Source: Pararhodobacter sp. SW119
Lineage (GTDB): Bacteria > Pseudomonadota > Alphaproteobacteria > Rhodobacterales > Rhodobacteraceae
Reading direction: 5' to 3'
Length of the DNA stretch: 46,510 nt
Assembly: GCF_017811755.1 (NCBI RefSeq)
Contig: NZ_JADDJF010000025.1
Coordinates: forward strand, 1-46,510
The position numbers and the translations under genes are program-made. Under the pieces are notes generated by a model. It did not search any database. It was not told the origin of the DNA and saw nothing but the letters and a program-made list of their open reading frames with translations. Positions 1 to 8,174 of the stretch are shown here, one piece after another; position 1 is the stretch's first letter, and the number at the start of each line of letters is the position of its first letter.

Positions 1-137
1 TTCGGATACCGCGCGAAGATTGGGCTGCGATCGATTTCGACGCCCTTGACCAGGTAAAACCCGACCAGGCGCTTGGACGGTTCGATCTGCGCTGGAAGCC
101 CGCCCGGAACGCGGAACTGGGTGAAATAGCGCCGCAT
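1..137 (-). CDS. 5' end of an unrecognised gene, cut by the window edge
   Basis: A minus-strand frame starts with ATG at 137 and runs off the left edge, giving about 45 residues beginning MRRYFTQFRVPGG. Nearly all third codon positions are G or C, as in the surrounding genes, and the opposite strand has much poorer codon use in the same stretch. I do not recognise the family. No clear Shine-Dalgarno sequence precedes the ATG, so the start is uncertain. It lies downstream of, and co-oriented with, the thermonuclease and the endonuclease remnant, and could be the last gene of that group. Confidence 0.5.
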   Translation of the reverse strand, partial: MRRYFTQFRVPGGLPAQIEPSKRLVGFYLVKGVEIDRSPIFARYP

Positions 138-203
138 TGACGGTGACGCATCCGGCCCAGAGTCGGAGCGCCGCGGGACTGCCGGGCCGGCTCTCCGCCA
201 AAT

Positions 204-545
204 TCAGAGGCGGCCCAGATCGAGAACGATCGAGACGGGCCAATGATCGGACGGGAAGTCCGCTTCCGGCCCGGAGAATGTCGTTCTGGCGAAAGAGCCG
301 GGCGCCTTGGCCGCGAGGGTGTCGTCGTTGAGGATCAGGAAATCGCTGAACTCCGTGAACCGCTCGAAGCATTGCGGCCGGATACCGGCGCCGGCGGTGT
401 GCAGATCGTCGTACCGCTTGCGCAGTTTCTCAGCGACCGGACGAAGGCCTCGGGTTGCGCTGTTGCCGCCCACGGAGATGTCACTGACAGCACGATCAAC
501 GTGATCTGCGGCATGCCCTTCGGACGCGCTTGTCATCGCGCTCAA
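204..545 (-). pseudogene. C-terminal remnant of an endonuclease/exonuclease/phosphatase (EEP) family protein
   Basis: The last 60 residues end in FPSDHWPVSIVLDLGRL. The SDH-x-PV motif carries the catalytic histidine that closes EEP (DNase I-like) domains, and the preceding FSDFLILNDD fits the penultimate strand. Only about 113 residues exist, against 250-300 for a full domain, so the N-terminal strands with the Asn and Glu metal ligands are missing. The frame begins at TTG 545 or ATG 536 and sits two codons after the stop of the thermonuclease gene, in the same reading frame. The loss looks like a deletion that brought the thermonuclease next to this tail. Activity is not expected. Confidence 0.6.
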
Positions 546-548
546 CTC

Positions 549-1040
549 TCATCGGCGACAGTAGCCGGGCAGCGCATAGATTCGGCTCAGGTCGTCGCCA
601 GCCGCCCGCGCTTCATGCTCTGCCGCGGCGTAGCGCCCCCCGGAAAAGGCCGGGCAGTCCCGGGCATGGCCTGCGCGCACTTGCATCTCTCCGATATCTT
701 TGCCGTCGAGCATGCAAATCGCTACAGGGCGCCGGCTTCGGCCTGCGGTCGTACCGTCGAGATGGCAGGTTACCTCGCGATCATTCACCAGCCCAGCCAG
801 GTTCTGGGCGGCCTCGGGGCCGCCGGGCTCGCGGTTGCCACGGTAATCTTCGGGCGCTGCAATACCGCGCAGCCGTATCTGAACGCTGCCGAAGCGGATG
901 TCATCGCCATCATGGGCTACAGCGACCCCAGTCATGGTAGCTGCAACTTGGTAGCCGGCATCGAGGCCGAAGACCGGCGCAGACGCCATCATCGTCGCTG
1001 CAAGTGCTGCCGCTGCGATAGGCCCCTTCAGTCGCTTCAT
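549..1040 (-). CDS. Secreted thermonuclease-like (SNase fold) protein
   Basis: A 164-residue protein with a signal peptide (MKRLKGPIAAAALAATMMAS, cleavage near residue 25) and a staphylococcal-nuclease-like domain: HDGDDIRFG-x3-IRLRGIAAPE, then RPVAICMLDGKDIGEMQVRAGHA. These match the SNase core strands and the conserved arginine region. The usual DGDT is DGDD here. I chose the ATG at 1040 because GAGGA lies 8 nt upstream and the signal peptide starts there; an in-frame extension to 1184 lacks protein-like composition. It would act in the periplasm or outside the cell on nucleic acids. The family has both active nucleases and catalytically weak members. Its stop at 549 is followed in frame by the EEP remnant. 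Confidence 0.8.
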   Translation of the reverse strand: MKRLKGPIAAAALAATMMASAPVFGLDAGYQVAATMTGVAVAHDGDDIRFGSVQIRLRGIAAPEDYRGNREPGGPEAAQNLAGLVNDREVTCHLDGTTAGRSRRPVAICMLDGKDIGEMQVRAGHARDCPAFSGGRYAAAEHEARAAGDDLSRIYALPGYCRR

Positions 1041-1333
1041 TCTGCACATCCTCACCACTATCAGCATCGTGGTGCAGGGCAATCGTGACCAGAATTGGGC
1101 GGGTTCAGGGCTCTGCTTAGTCAGTTTGTCGGGGCAAAGGAGGGAGTTCGGCATGCTTTGCCGTTCGGTTGCAGGGTCGGGCAAAAAAAGGAATTTCAGT
1201 GTTCAGCAGAGTTGGCGTCAACATCGTTGATTGGCGAGAAACGGGAGATGGTTAAGCAAAGATTGGGTTGGGGCAATCGCGGGCTCGGGTTCGCGCAGGT
1301 GATGCATCTCCGGCTTGGCCGCAGGTCTGGGGT

Positions 1334-2614
1334 TCAGCGGAACAGCGTTCCGGGCGTGTCGAAGGACTCGGCGCGTCGTTGGATCAGTTCGGCCTTAACG
1401 ATCCGCTCCAAGTCGGTGGCGAAGCCGCTCATGGCGCTTTCACCGCCGAAGGACGCGGTCATGGCATTCTTGCGCGGGCCTGGGCCGCCGGCCAGCGCGC
1501 GCGCCATGACGACGCTTCCGACATAGGTGTTGAATTCCTGCTCCAGCCAGCGGCAGACGATCGCGGTCTCCTTGGCCTGTATGTAATCGTTGGCGACGTC
1601 GATATTGGCCGACGTCCGACCGGACCATTTCGGGGATGGTGGATAGAGACCTTCGACCGCCGCGCTGCCCGGGCGAGCCATTTTTTTCTCGAGCTTCTTG
1701 TCGAGCTTGCCGCGTCTGGTCGCCTGTTTGGTAACCCAGCTTCCGGGCGCGGTGTCTATGGCGGTGTTACTCTCGCCACTCCAGGCCGGATCGTCCAGGC
1801 GCGAGGGGTGGACGAAGGCGCGCTGGAAGGTGAAATGCTTGCCGTGCGCATGGCTGGTCATCGCCTGGTACTCGGCGCCGATCAGGTCGAGCATCATCAG
1901 GCCCATGATCCAGGCCCGCGCGTTGCGGATCGGCTCGGCGACGAACATCACCGCCGAGAGCAAGGGCAGGGCCGAGACCGTGTCCGCGGCGGCTGCGGGT
2001 TGCGGGCCGGAGAGTCTTGTCGGCTTGCTGCGCTTCGATTCATCCTTGTTCATGTCGACCGTCCAGCGCGTGCCCTGCGACTGGAGGCCGCCGCCGGTCA
2101 TAGGAGCTGTGCCCTTGAGCACGCTGCGCAGAGATGCCGCGATGCGCTGCGACCAGACCACGCCCTCCATGCCGGAGACAGTGTTTCCCTCGTGGATGAA
2201 CTTGCCGAACTCCCGGTAGCTGGCGCCGTCGTCCCTGTTCCATATAGTTCCGGCTTGGGGATCGGTGCCCGAATAACCCACATCGCACATGTAACAGCCA
2301 TCAGCGAAGCCGCCTGCGCTCCCGCTCTTGATCTTCCGGATCTGGCGCCCCGCGATCAAGAAATAGACATCCTGGTTACGTTTGTTTGCCGCGGCCTTCC
2401 ATGCGCCGGCATAGCTGCCATGCCCACCGAGAACGAAGGGGTCGTCCTGACTACCGGCACCTGGCGGCGCGCCTGCGCCCGCCAGCACCGCGCGCGCCGC
2501 GGCGTCTACCCAGGCGAGAAGCGTCGATCCGGGGACGTAGAGAGCATGCCGCTGCCGACGACCGGTCTGCCAATCGGCGAGGTAGTCCACGTCAATGGCG
2601 AGATGATCGAACAT
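1334..2614 (-). CDS. Soluble protein of unknown family, last gene of the six-gene membrane cluster
   Basis: A 426-residue protein with no signal peptide; a short hydrophobic stretch near 211-245 (LPLLSAVMFVAEPI) could be buried or membrane-associated. I recognise no domain. Visible features are a Cys pair in GCYMCDVGYSG (residues 106-116), an aromatic-rich segment at 124-160, a basic stretch at 295-312 and a helical C-terminus. The ATG at 2614 is preceded by AGAGGAG at a spacing of about 8; a GTG at 2623 would overlap that site and is less likely. It follows the OmpA/ZorB-like gene after about 300 bp in the same orientation, so it may have its own promoter yet belong to the cluster. It could be the cytoplasmic effector or an adaptor; that is inference from position only. 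A long plus-strand open frame covers the same DNA and is treated as its shadow. Confidence 0.75.
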   Translation of the reverse strand: MFDHLAIDVDYLADWQTGRRQRHALYVPGSTLLAWVDAAARAVLAGAGAPPGAGSQDDPFVLGGHGSYAGAWKAAANKRNQDVYFLIAGRQIRKIKSGSAGGFADGCYMCDVGYSGTDPQAGTIWNRDDGASYREFGKFIHEGNTVSGMEGVVWSQRIAASLRSVLKGTAPMTGGGLQSQGTRWTVDMNKDESKRSKPTRLSGPQPAAAADTVSALPLLSAVMFVAEPIRNARAWIMGLMMLDLIGAEYQAMTSHAHGKHFTFQRAFVHPSRLDDPAWSGESNTAIDTAPGSWVTKQATRRGKLDKKLEKKMARPGSAAVEGLYPPSPKWSGRTSANIDVANDYIQAKETAIVCRWLEQEFNTYVGSVVMARALAGGPGPRKNAMTASFGGESAMSGFATDLERIVKAELIQRRAESFDTPGTLFR

Positions 2615-2679
2615 CCGGCTCACTCCTCTGTTCGTCCTGGTGGGAAGAGGTTAGGGGGACAAGGCTACAGCCATCTGAG

Positions 2680-2760
2680 CTACCGAAAAATCTCTTCGCG
2701 AGCAGCCAGAATCAATCGCCGAACCCCGGCAACGAAATACCGCTCGTTTTCGGTAGCCAT
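2680..2760 (-). CDS. Possible 26-residue microprotein between the OmpA gene and the last cluster gene
   Basis: An ATG at 2760 preceded by AAAGG at about 8 nt opens a 26-codon frame (MATENERYFVAGVRRLILAA, then REEIFR and stop). The product would be an amphipathic, charged helix. It occupies part of the 300-bp gap between two cluster genes that otherwise abut. Nothing else supports it, and frames of this length with a fair ribosome site arise by chance. Confidence 0.3.
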   Translation of the reverse strand: MATENERYFVAGVRRLILAAREEIFR

Positions 2761-2915
2761 GGCGACAACCTTTCTGTTTCGGAAAAAATATACCCAAGTC
2801 GCGCCACCGGTCAAAGCTGATTGTCGCCCTGCCATATGCGGTTCGGCTTGCGCTCCAGTTGGGTGAAACCGTTAAGGACAATCGCGACCACTTTCGAGTG
2901 CGATGCACTTGGCGG

Positions 2916-4082
2916 TCAGTTCGATACCGCCGATCCGATGTCGACGAAGATGTCCTCCGTGGCCGCGCTCGCGCTGAACACCACGCGCCGCGAGCGGTTG
3001 GAATCTTCCTGACCCGAGGCATCCATTATGGGGCGCGAGGAGGAATAGCCGACCGCGGTGGCGCGTTCGCGCGCCCAGCGACCGGTATCGGTGGCGCCGA
3101 TATTCTCCAGGCACAGCCGCAGGACTGCCGCGGCGCGTTGCTGACTGAGGTTCAGGTTGTTGAAATAGGCGACCTCGGGGGACACGCCGATCCAGTCGCT
3201 CGAGGCATGCCCCTCGATCCGGACCTCCCGCACCTCGAAGCCGAGTTCCTGCATCGCTTCGAACCACGGCAGACAGGCCTGCGCGAGGAAATTGCGCAGG
3301 GCAGGCGTGGGTGTCGCCGAGCCTTGCGTGAACAGGATGTCGTCGGGGAATGTGATGACGCCGCGATCATCGATCTGTCCGCCGAGCCCCGCGACAAGTT
3401 CCCCGATGGCGGCGCGCGTGGCGTCGGAGAGAATTTGCTGCCGGGCGATGCGCTGGCCGAGCCGCTCCCGGATATCCTCGCGCAACGCCTCGAGTCCGGC
3501 CATGTCGTGGGGATCGAGGCGTGCGGCCAGCGCCAGTGCGCGCCGGATATCCGCCGGCGTCGATCCGTCCTCGAGAATGGCGACGATGTCGGCGATGCTT
3601 TGTTCGTCGGGGGCAAGAGCCACGAATTCGAGAAGCTGGGCGCGCTCCTCGGCCCGCCAGACCGTTGTCGCCTCGACAAGCCGACGCAGGTCGGCTTCCT
3701 CCATCATCTCGAGCCGCCGGGCAATCTCCCGCACATCCTCGGGGTGGTCCAGCTCGTACTCATCAAGGACGCGGGCAAGTCGTAACCGGCCTTCGTCGGC
3801 CATCTCCAGGAGCGTCGCGCGTGCCTCGGGCGAAAGCCGACTGATTTCTCTCAGGTCTTCCATCCTCGCGAGCTCGCGCTCGAGCGCCTTGTTCTCCGCC
3901 AGCGCCGAGTGCAGATCGCGCTCCATGGCCTGTCGGTCCGTGTCGGTCTCATGTCGCCAGAGCGCCAGCAGCATCAGCAGAGCGAAGGCGATCAGCATGA
4001 AGGCTTCCGCAACGGTCAAGCCCATGATGGCGCCACGGCGATAATTGCGGTCGGTGTCGATCCGGGAGGGAAGGCGCGGCAT
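2916..4082 (-). CDS. MotB/ZorB-like membrane-anchored OmpA-family protein
   Basis: A 388-residue protein: short basic N-terminus, one membrane helix at about 20-42 (VAEAFMLIAFALLMLLALW), a long helical stalk at 45-235, and a C-terminal OmpA-like peptidoglycan-binding domain at about 240-372 (IEGHASSDW, then NLSQQRAAAVL, then NRSRRVVF). This order matches stator or anchor subunits such as MotB, TolR/PomB and ZorB. The membrane helix carries Glu26 at about the place where MotB-type proteins have the ion-carrying Asp. The ATG lies 3 nt after the stop of the ZorA-like gene, so translation is probably coupled. It is longer than ZorB (about 250 residues) because of the extended stalk. A truncated copy lies near 16.5-16.9 kb. 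Inferred role: wall-anchored subunit of an ion-driven complex with the adjacent channel protein. Confidence 0.85.
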   Translation of the reverse strand: MPRLPSRIDTDRNYRRGAIMGLTVAEAFMLIAFALLMLLALWRHETDTDRQAMERDLHSALAENKALERELARMEDLREISRLSPEARATLLEMADEGRLRLARVLDEYELDHPEDVREIARRLEMMEEADLRRLVEATTVWRAEERAQLLEFVALAPDEQSIADIVAILEDGSTPADIRRALALAARLDPHDMAGLEALREDIRERLGQRIARQQILSDATRAAIGELVAGLGGQIDDRGVITFPDDILFTQGSATPTPALRNFLAQACLPWFEAMQELGFEVREVRIEGHASSDWIGVSPEVAYFNNLNLSQQRAAAVLRLCLENIGATDTGRWARERATAVGYSSSRPIMDASGQEDSNRSRRVVFSASAATEDIFVDIGSAVSN

Positions 4083-4085
4083 GGC

Positions 4086-5354
4086 TTAACCCCGATCGGT
4101 TCCGGTGCGTGGCGCAGGCGTGCCAAGATGAAATGCCGACGACTCGGCCCTGCGGGACATGGCGGCGCTCTCGCCTTCGTGGTCGGACGCGGGTGTCTCG
4201 TCCGCGACACTGGCGCTTCCATTGAGCGTGTCGCAGTTGTCCAAGATGCGCGCCCTCGCCTCCATCTGTCTGCTCACGGCCTCAATGCGTTCAGCCGCCT
4301 GTTCCAGGGCGACGACAGGCCGCTCGAGGGCCGGGCCGAGCTTGCGCAGCGAAAGGATCACCTCCGCCTGCCGGGCCGCCGCTTCGACATCGGCGACGGC
4401 ACGCGAGACGCCGCCGGAAATGCTATCCGCGGCGGTCTCGACAGCTTCCGAGGCCTTCGTGGCGTTGCGCGAGACTTTCTGGAGGAGAGCGTTCCAAGCC
4501 ATCAGGGTGTCGTGACCCTCGCGTGCCCCAGCCACCGCGGCGGCAAGGCGGGTACCCTGGGCCGCGGCCTCTTCCTCCTGGAGCCGGGCTGTTGCCTCGG
4601 TCACGCCCCGCAGGTGATCGAGACTCTCCGATACCTCGGTACGAAGCTCGTAGAGCACCTCGTCGATGCTCGACTTCAGGTCGCGGGTGATGATCGCCGA
4701 GGAGGCGGCCATGAGATCCGTCAGCGCCTTTCGGTACTCCTCGGTCGTGCGGGACATGAGATCCCGATGTTCCTGGTGAAAGGTCTCGTTGGCTTCGTGG
4801 ATACGGGTGTTGGTCTCCGCGGCCAATTGGACTGCCTCGGACGAGAACGCCTTCATCTGCGCCACGCTTTCCGCAAGGCGGGTTCGGAATTCGCGACTGG
4901 CGTCATTGAGTTCCAGCCGGGCGTGGCGGTCACGCGCGACGACATCGGTACGTAGCTGCATCATGAAGACCCGCAGGAACACGCCGATGATGGTCGAGGA
5001 GAGCGCTACGCCGAAACCCGCGATGACGTCTCGCAGGATGCCGACTTCCGTGCCAGTGCCGGTGAGCTGGTAGAGTGTCGCGCCGAGCGAGATCAGCGTG
5101 AAGATGAACCCGAGGTAGTAGCTGTTGTCGCCGATCACCTCCGGCTCGAGGGCGAGGCTCCGGTTGGCCCAGGTGGCAAGGGCGTAGAGCAGCAGGACGC
5201 CGCCCGAGTAGAGCGCCGCCCACCAAGGCTCGATATCGAGTTGCTTCAGCCCGATGATGCCCGCTGCGCCGGCGAGAAAGGCGACCGCCAGAAAGACCTT
5301 GTCGAGACTGTCCCGGACCCGGGTTCCGTGTATCTGCTGTGGGCGTGACGTCAT
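4086..5354 (-). CDS. MotA/TolQ/ZorA-like membrane protein with long coiled-coil tail
   Basis: A 422-residue protein with four membrane segments at about 18-37, 45-63, 79-97 and 110-132, the last reading GFGVALSSTIIGVFLRVF, which resembles the MotA/TolQ/ExbB pore helix. From about 140 to 390 it is almost entirely helical and rich in Ala, Glu and Arg (coiled coil), like the cytoplasmic tail of ZorA. The C-terminal 35 residues look disordered. The ATG at 5354 follows AAGAGG with good spacing and lies 11 nt after the preceding gene's stop. Paired with the OmpA gene downstream, it forms a plausible proton or sodium channel unit. It is shorter than typical ZorA (about 700 residues). No helicase or nuclease partner like ZorC, ZorD or ZorE is seen, so it should not be called Zorya without further evidence. 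Confidence 0.8.
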   Translation of the reverse strand: MTSRPQQIHGTRVRDSLDKVFLAVAFLAGAAGIIGLKQLDIEPWWAALYSGGVLLLYALATWANRSLALEPEVIGDNSYYLGFIFTLISLGATLYQLTGTGTEVGILRDVIAGFGVALSSTIIGVFLRVFMMQLRTDVVARDRHARLELNDASREFRTRLAESVAQMKAFSSEAVQLAAETNTRIHEANETFHQEHRDLMSRTTEEYRKALTDLMAASSAIITRDLKSSIDEVLYELRTEVSESLDHLRGVTEATARLQEEEAAAQGTRLAAAVAGAREGHDTLMAWNALLQKVSRNATKASEAVETAADSISGGVSRAVADVEAAARQAEVILSLRKLGPALERPVVALEQAAERIEAVSRQMEARARILDNCDTLNGSASVADETPASDHEGESAAMSRRAESSAFHLGTPAPRTGTDRG

Positions 5355-5365
5355 CAGGTTACCTC

Positions 5366-6640
5366 TTACAAATCGCCGATGGTCCGGAGCCGCATCCCCT
5401 TGATGCCCTGGTAGTCCAGGTAGCGGGCCCAGAAGTCGTCGACCGCGCCGGGGTCGCGGATCGCCGGCTCGTCGCGGGGTAGGCGCAGGATCTCGACTGC
5501 GACTTCGTTGAGATTTTGGCCCAGGCGCGCAAAGTCGCGCGAGGCTCGGAAGTCCGCCCATTCCTGCCCCCGGTAGAAACTGACCACGTCGCTGTTCTGA
5601 AGCATGTCGGAGACGATGACGATGCGGCGGTCACGCCCGTCGCCGCCGCGCGGCGCCTGCTGCACGAGAAGCGGGGTTTCCGCGACCAGCGCCTGGAGCG
5701 ATTCCATGATCGGGGCGCGGCTTGCCATGATCAGTTCCACCCGCCGGTTCTGCCGGCGGCCGGCATCGCTGTCGTTGCTGGCGACCGGCTCGAGATAGGC
5801 GCGTCCGAGCGTGCGGATACGGCCCCGGTCGGCGCCCTCCCTGACGAGGATTTCTGCCACGGCGTTCGCGCGCGCTTCCGAGAGCGCCTGGTTGAGCTCG
5901 AGGCTACCCACGTTGTCCGAATGCCCGACGATCTGCACCGTGGTTTCGGGATGCTCGGCAAGGCTTCGGGCGATGGTGGCGAGATACCGGTCGGGACCCG
6001 CACGCAGCTGCGCGCTGCCGGAATCGAAGGTGATTTGCTCGGGCAGGGTGATGACGAGCTCGGTGCCGGTATTGACGACGGAGGCACCGGTATCAGCAAG
6101 GCTCGCCTCGATCTCGCGCTGCTGTCGCATGCGCGCCGATTCCGCGCCCTGTCCCAGTCCGAGAAGCCCAGAAAGCTCGCGTTCGACCGGGTTGGCGAAA
6201 AGCTCATCAAAGCGCTGCCCGACCATGGCCGGGTTGCCGGTGACCGTGCTCGTCTCTGCCGCGGAGACCGGCTTGCAGCGAGCGAGCCGCGCGCCCCGCT
6301 CCGCCTCCCGGTCACTCACCATGCCGAGCGAGATCATCGTTCCGGTCGGCGCCGCGGCGATGGTCTCGCCGAGTTCGTGGCGCAGGCGCGCCTCCTGGGC
6401 GCGGCTCAGCGGCCCCGAGGCGTCGATCAGGATCGCAACCGCGCCGACCGGCCCGTCATCGGGGCAAAGCGTCGCCGCGTCGGTTCCGGGACGCTGATTG
6501 ATCGACCACGCGGCCCAGCCCATCACGCCGAATCCGGCAACGCTCGCCGCGATCAGGCCGCCCCATAAAAGCGAGCGGCTGATGCCCCCTTTGCGTCCGG
6601 CGCGACCCGTCGCGCGGCGCTTGGCCTTGCGCCGCGCCAT
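5366..6640 (-). CDS. Membrane-anchored vWA-like protein with a nested OmpA domain
   Basis: A 424-residue protein with a strongly basic N-terminus (MARRKAKRR), one membrane helix at about 24-46 and a periplasmic remainder. Residues 66-160 look like the first half of a von Willebrand A fold (VGAVAILIDASGPLS with a degenerate MIDAS). Residues 193-305 form a clear OmpA/MotB domain (ITFDSGSAQL, then VGHSDNVGSLELN, then NRRVELIM). Residues 308-424 resume the vWA-like fold (PIMESLQAL, then RRIVIVSDMLQNSD). The OmpA domain therefore appears inserted into a vWA loop rather than fused at an end. The start directly abuts the previous stop, with AAGGAGGAG just upstream. Likely role: a second peptidoglycan-contacting or sensing subunit of the complex. 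Confidence 0.85.
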   Translation of the reverse strand: MARRKAKRRATGRAGRKGGISRSLLWGGLIAASVAGFGVMGWAAWSINQRPGTDAATLCPDDGPVGAVAILIDASGPLSRAQEARLRHELGETIAAAPTGTMISLGMVSDREAERGARLARCKPVSAAETSTVTGNPAMVGQRFDELFANPVERELSGLLGLGQGAESARMRQQREIEASLADTGASVVNTGTELVITLPEQITFDSGSAQLRAGPDRYLATIARSLAEHPETTVQIVGHSDNVGSLELNQALSEARANAVAEILVREGADRGRIRTLGRAYLEPVASNDSDAGRRQNRRVELIMASRAPIMESLQALVAETPLLVQQAPRGGDGRDRRIVIVSDMLQNSDVVSFYRGQEWADFRASRDFARLGQNLNEVAVEILRLPRDEPAIRDPGAVDDFWARYLDYQGIKGMRLRTIGDL

Positions 6641-8167
6641 CTACTTCTTCTCCTCCTTGCCGGAGATCACTGCAAGCCGGGCCGGGCGCTCACCACCCTC
6701 CGTCTCCGCAGAAGCCGACCGGGAGTCGCGGGCACGGGCCGCCTCGCGCGCGCGCCGCGCCTCGGCTGTATCCTGCGCCAGGTCCTCCAGTTCATCCACC
6801 TTGAGAAGCGCACGGATGGCGCGGTCGTATTCCGCCCCGATCGCGGCGATCGCTTCGTCGATGATCTTGCCGATCGCGACCCGTTCCCTCTCGGCCTCGT
6901 CGAGGCGTCCAGCGCTGAACTCGGGCTCGACATACTCGCCAAAACGGTAAGCGGTGTTGAAATGCGCCGGCGCCGGCTCCTCGCGCGCGTCGCGATTGGC
7001 CTCCCGATAGGCCGTGAGCAGGACATTGACCTTGAGGTCACACTGATCGAGGAAGGCGCGCAGGTGCGCCTTAAGCGCGCTGTGCCCATGGGCGGCGTCG
7101 ATCGCTTCGCGCAGGTTCGTGTTGACCGTTTCGCGACCCTCGTTGAGCGCGTCGATCGCCGCGTCTCGCTTCTCCGTCAGGGCCTCGATCGTGGCTTCGA
7201 GCTCGTCGTTGTAGCCCGCCCGCGCGTCGCTGACCGTCACCTCGACATGGGCATAGCCGGGGTAGGGGTCGAAGGAGTGGTAGGCCTTGTAGGCGGTGAA
7301 GATTGAGACGACGAGGCCGATGAGGGCGAGCAGCCAGGACATCGCGCTCTCGACACCATGCGGCATCGCGAGAAACGCGGCGAAGGCGTCCCGCGCGGCC
7401 AGCTCGAGCGAAGCGGCGTCGGTGAGCGCATCGCGCAGATGCCCGACCACCAGGTTGAAGGTCGCCGCGAAGGTCACAAAGACGAGGAGTGTGGCGAGCC
7501 CGCGAAGCTTGCCGAGGAAGGACGCGTGGTTCAGCCAGCGGATCTGTCCGCCCAGGAAGGCCGAGAAGCCGATATTCGCAAGCGCGATGATCGTCGCGAG
7601 GAGCGCGCCGCCAAGATAACCCATCTCCGACGACTGACCGAGAAGCGAGGAATTCAGCAAGGCCTCAGCCAGGGCGAAGAACAAGATGAGTGCGATCAGC
7701 GGAAACAGGGCAGGGGAGTCGGAGGGGCGCACCAGCTTGTTTTGCTCGCGGAACGCCAGCAGGTGTGCATAGGCATCGGTCACCCGTCGCGCGGGATCGA
7801 CGAGCCGGGAATGCGCCATGTGCGCCGTTGCGAGAAAATCGCCCCGCGCCTTGTCGGAGCCGGTCGTGACCTCGCGCCGCGCCTCTTCGCCACGCGCAAG
7901 CCGCTCGCTGTAGATGCGCTTGTTCTGCTCGTAGTTCTCGAGCCCCGCCCGGCGCAACTTCTCGATCGCCGCCACCGCGGCGATCTCGCCGCTGTCGAGG
8001 CTCGAGGCGTCGGCGGGCGGCTGGTTCTCGCGTCCGCGCGCGCGGCCTTTCTCGACAAGCTGCAACTCGCTGCCCAGACGTTCCGTATCGATATCGGGGA
8101 AAACGGCCGCGCCGGGCGTGACGGCATCGGCGCGAAACATCTTTCGGATGGCTTCGGTGTTGATCAT
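6641..8167 (-). CDS. Four-TM membrane protein with cytoplasmic coiled-coil regions, unknown function
   Basis: A 508-residue protein. The N-terminal 150 residues are soluble and helical; four membrane segments lie at about 153-173, 184-206, 220-242 and 275-296. The signature YHSFDPYPGY follows, then a long helical, charged C-terminal region (315-508). I recognise no named family. The ATG at 8167 is chosen because the protein-like composition starts there and it lies just after the stop of the GYF gene; residues upstream in the same frame overlap that gene. The stop TAG abuts the start of the vWA/OmpA gene. The architecture suggests a second membrane platform with large cytoplasmic arms, which could relay an envelope signal inward. 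That is inference. Confidence 0.8.
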   Translation of the reverse strand: MINTEAIRKMFRADAVTPGAAVFPDIDTERLGSELQLVEKGRARGRENQPPADASSLDSGEIAAVAAIEKLRRAGLENYEQNKRIYSERLARGEEARREVTTGSDKARGDFLATAHMAHSRLVDPARRVTDAYAHLLAFREQNKLVRPSDSPALFPLIALILFFALAEALLNSSLLGQSSEMGYLGGALLATIIALANIGFSAFLGGQIRWLNHASFLGKLRGLATLLVFVTFAATFNLVVGHLRDALTDAASLELAARDAFAAFLAMPHGVESAMSWLLALIGLVVSIFTAYKAYHSFDPYPGYAHVEVTVSDARAGYNDELEATIEALTEKRDAAIDALNEGRETVNTNLREAIDAAHGHSALKAHLRAFLDQCDLKVNVLLTAYREANRDAREEPAPAHFNTAYRFGEYVEPEFSAGRLDEAERERVAIGKIIDEAIAAIGAEYDRAIRALLKVDELEDLAQDTAEARRAREAARARDSRSASAETEGGERPARLAVISGKEEKK

Positions 8168-8174
8168 GCTCTGC

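Noticed and set aside
1268-2866. Long plus-strand open frame opposite the 426-residue cluster gene
   Set aside because: Its translation is rich in Arg, Gly and His without any domain, and lacks a ribosome site. The minus-strand frame has protein-like composition and a good ribosome site. High GC makes such antisense frames common.
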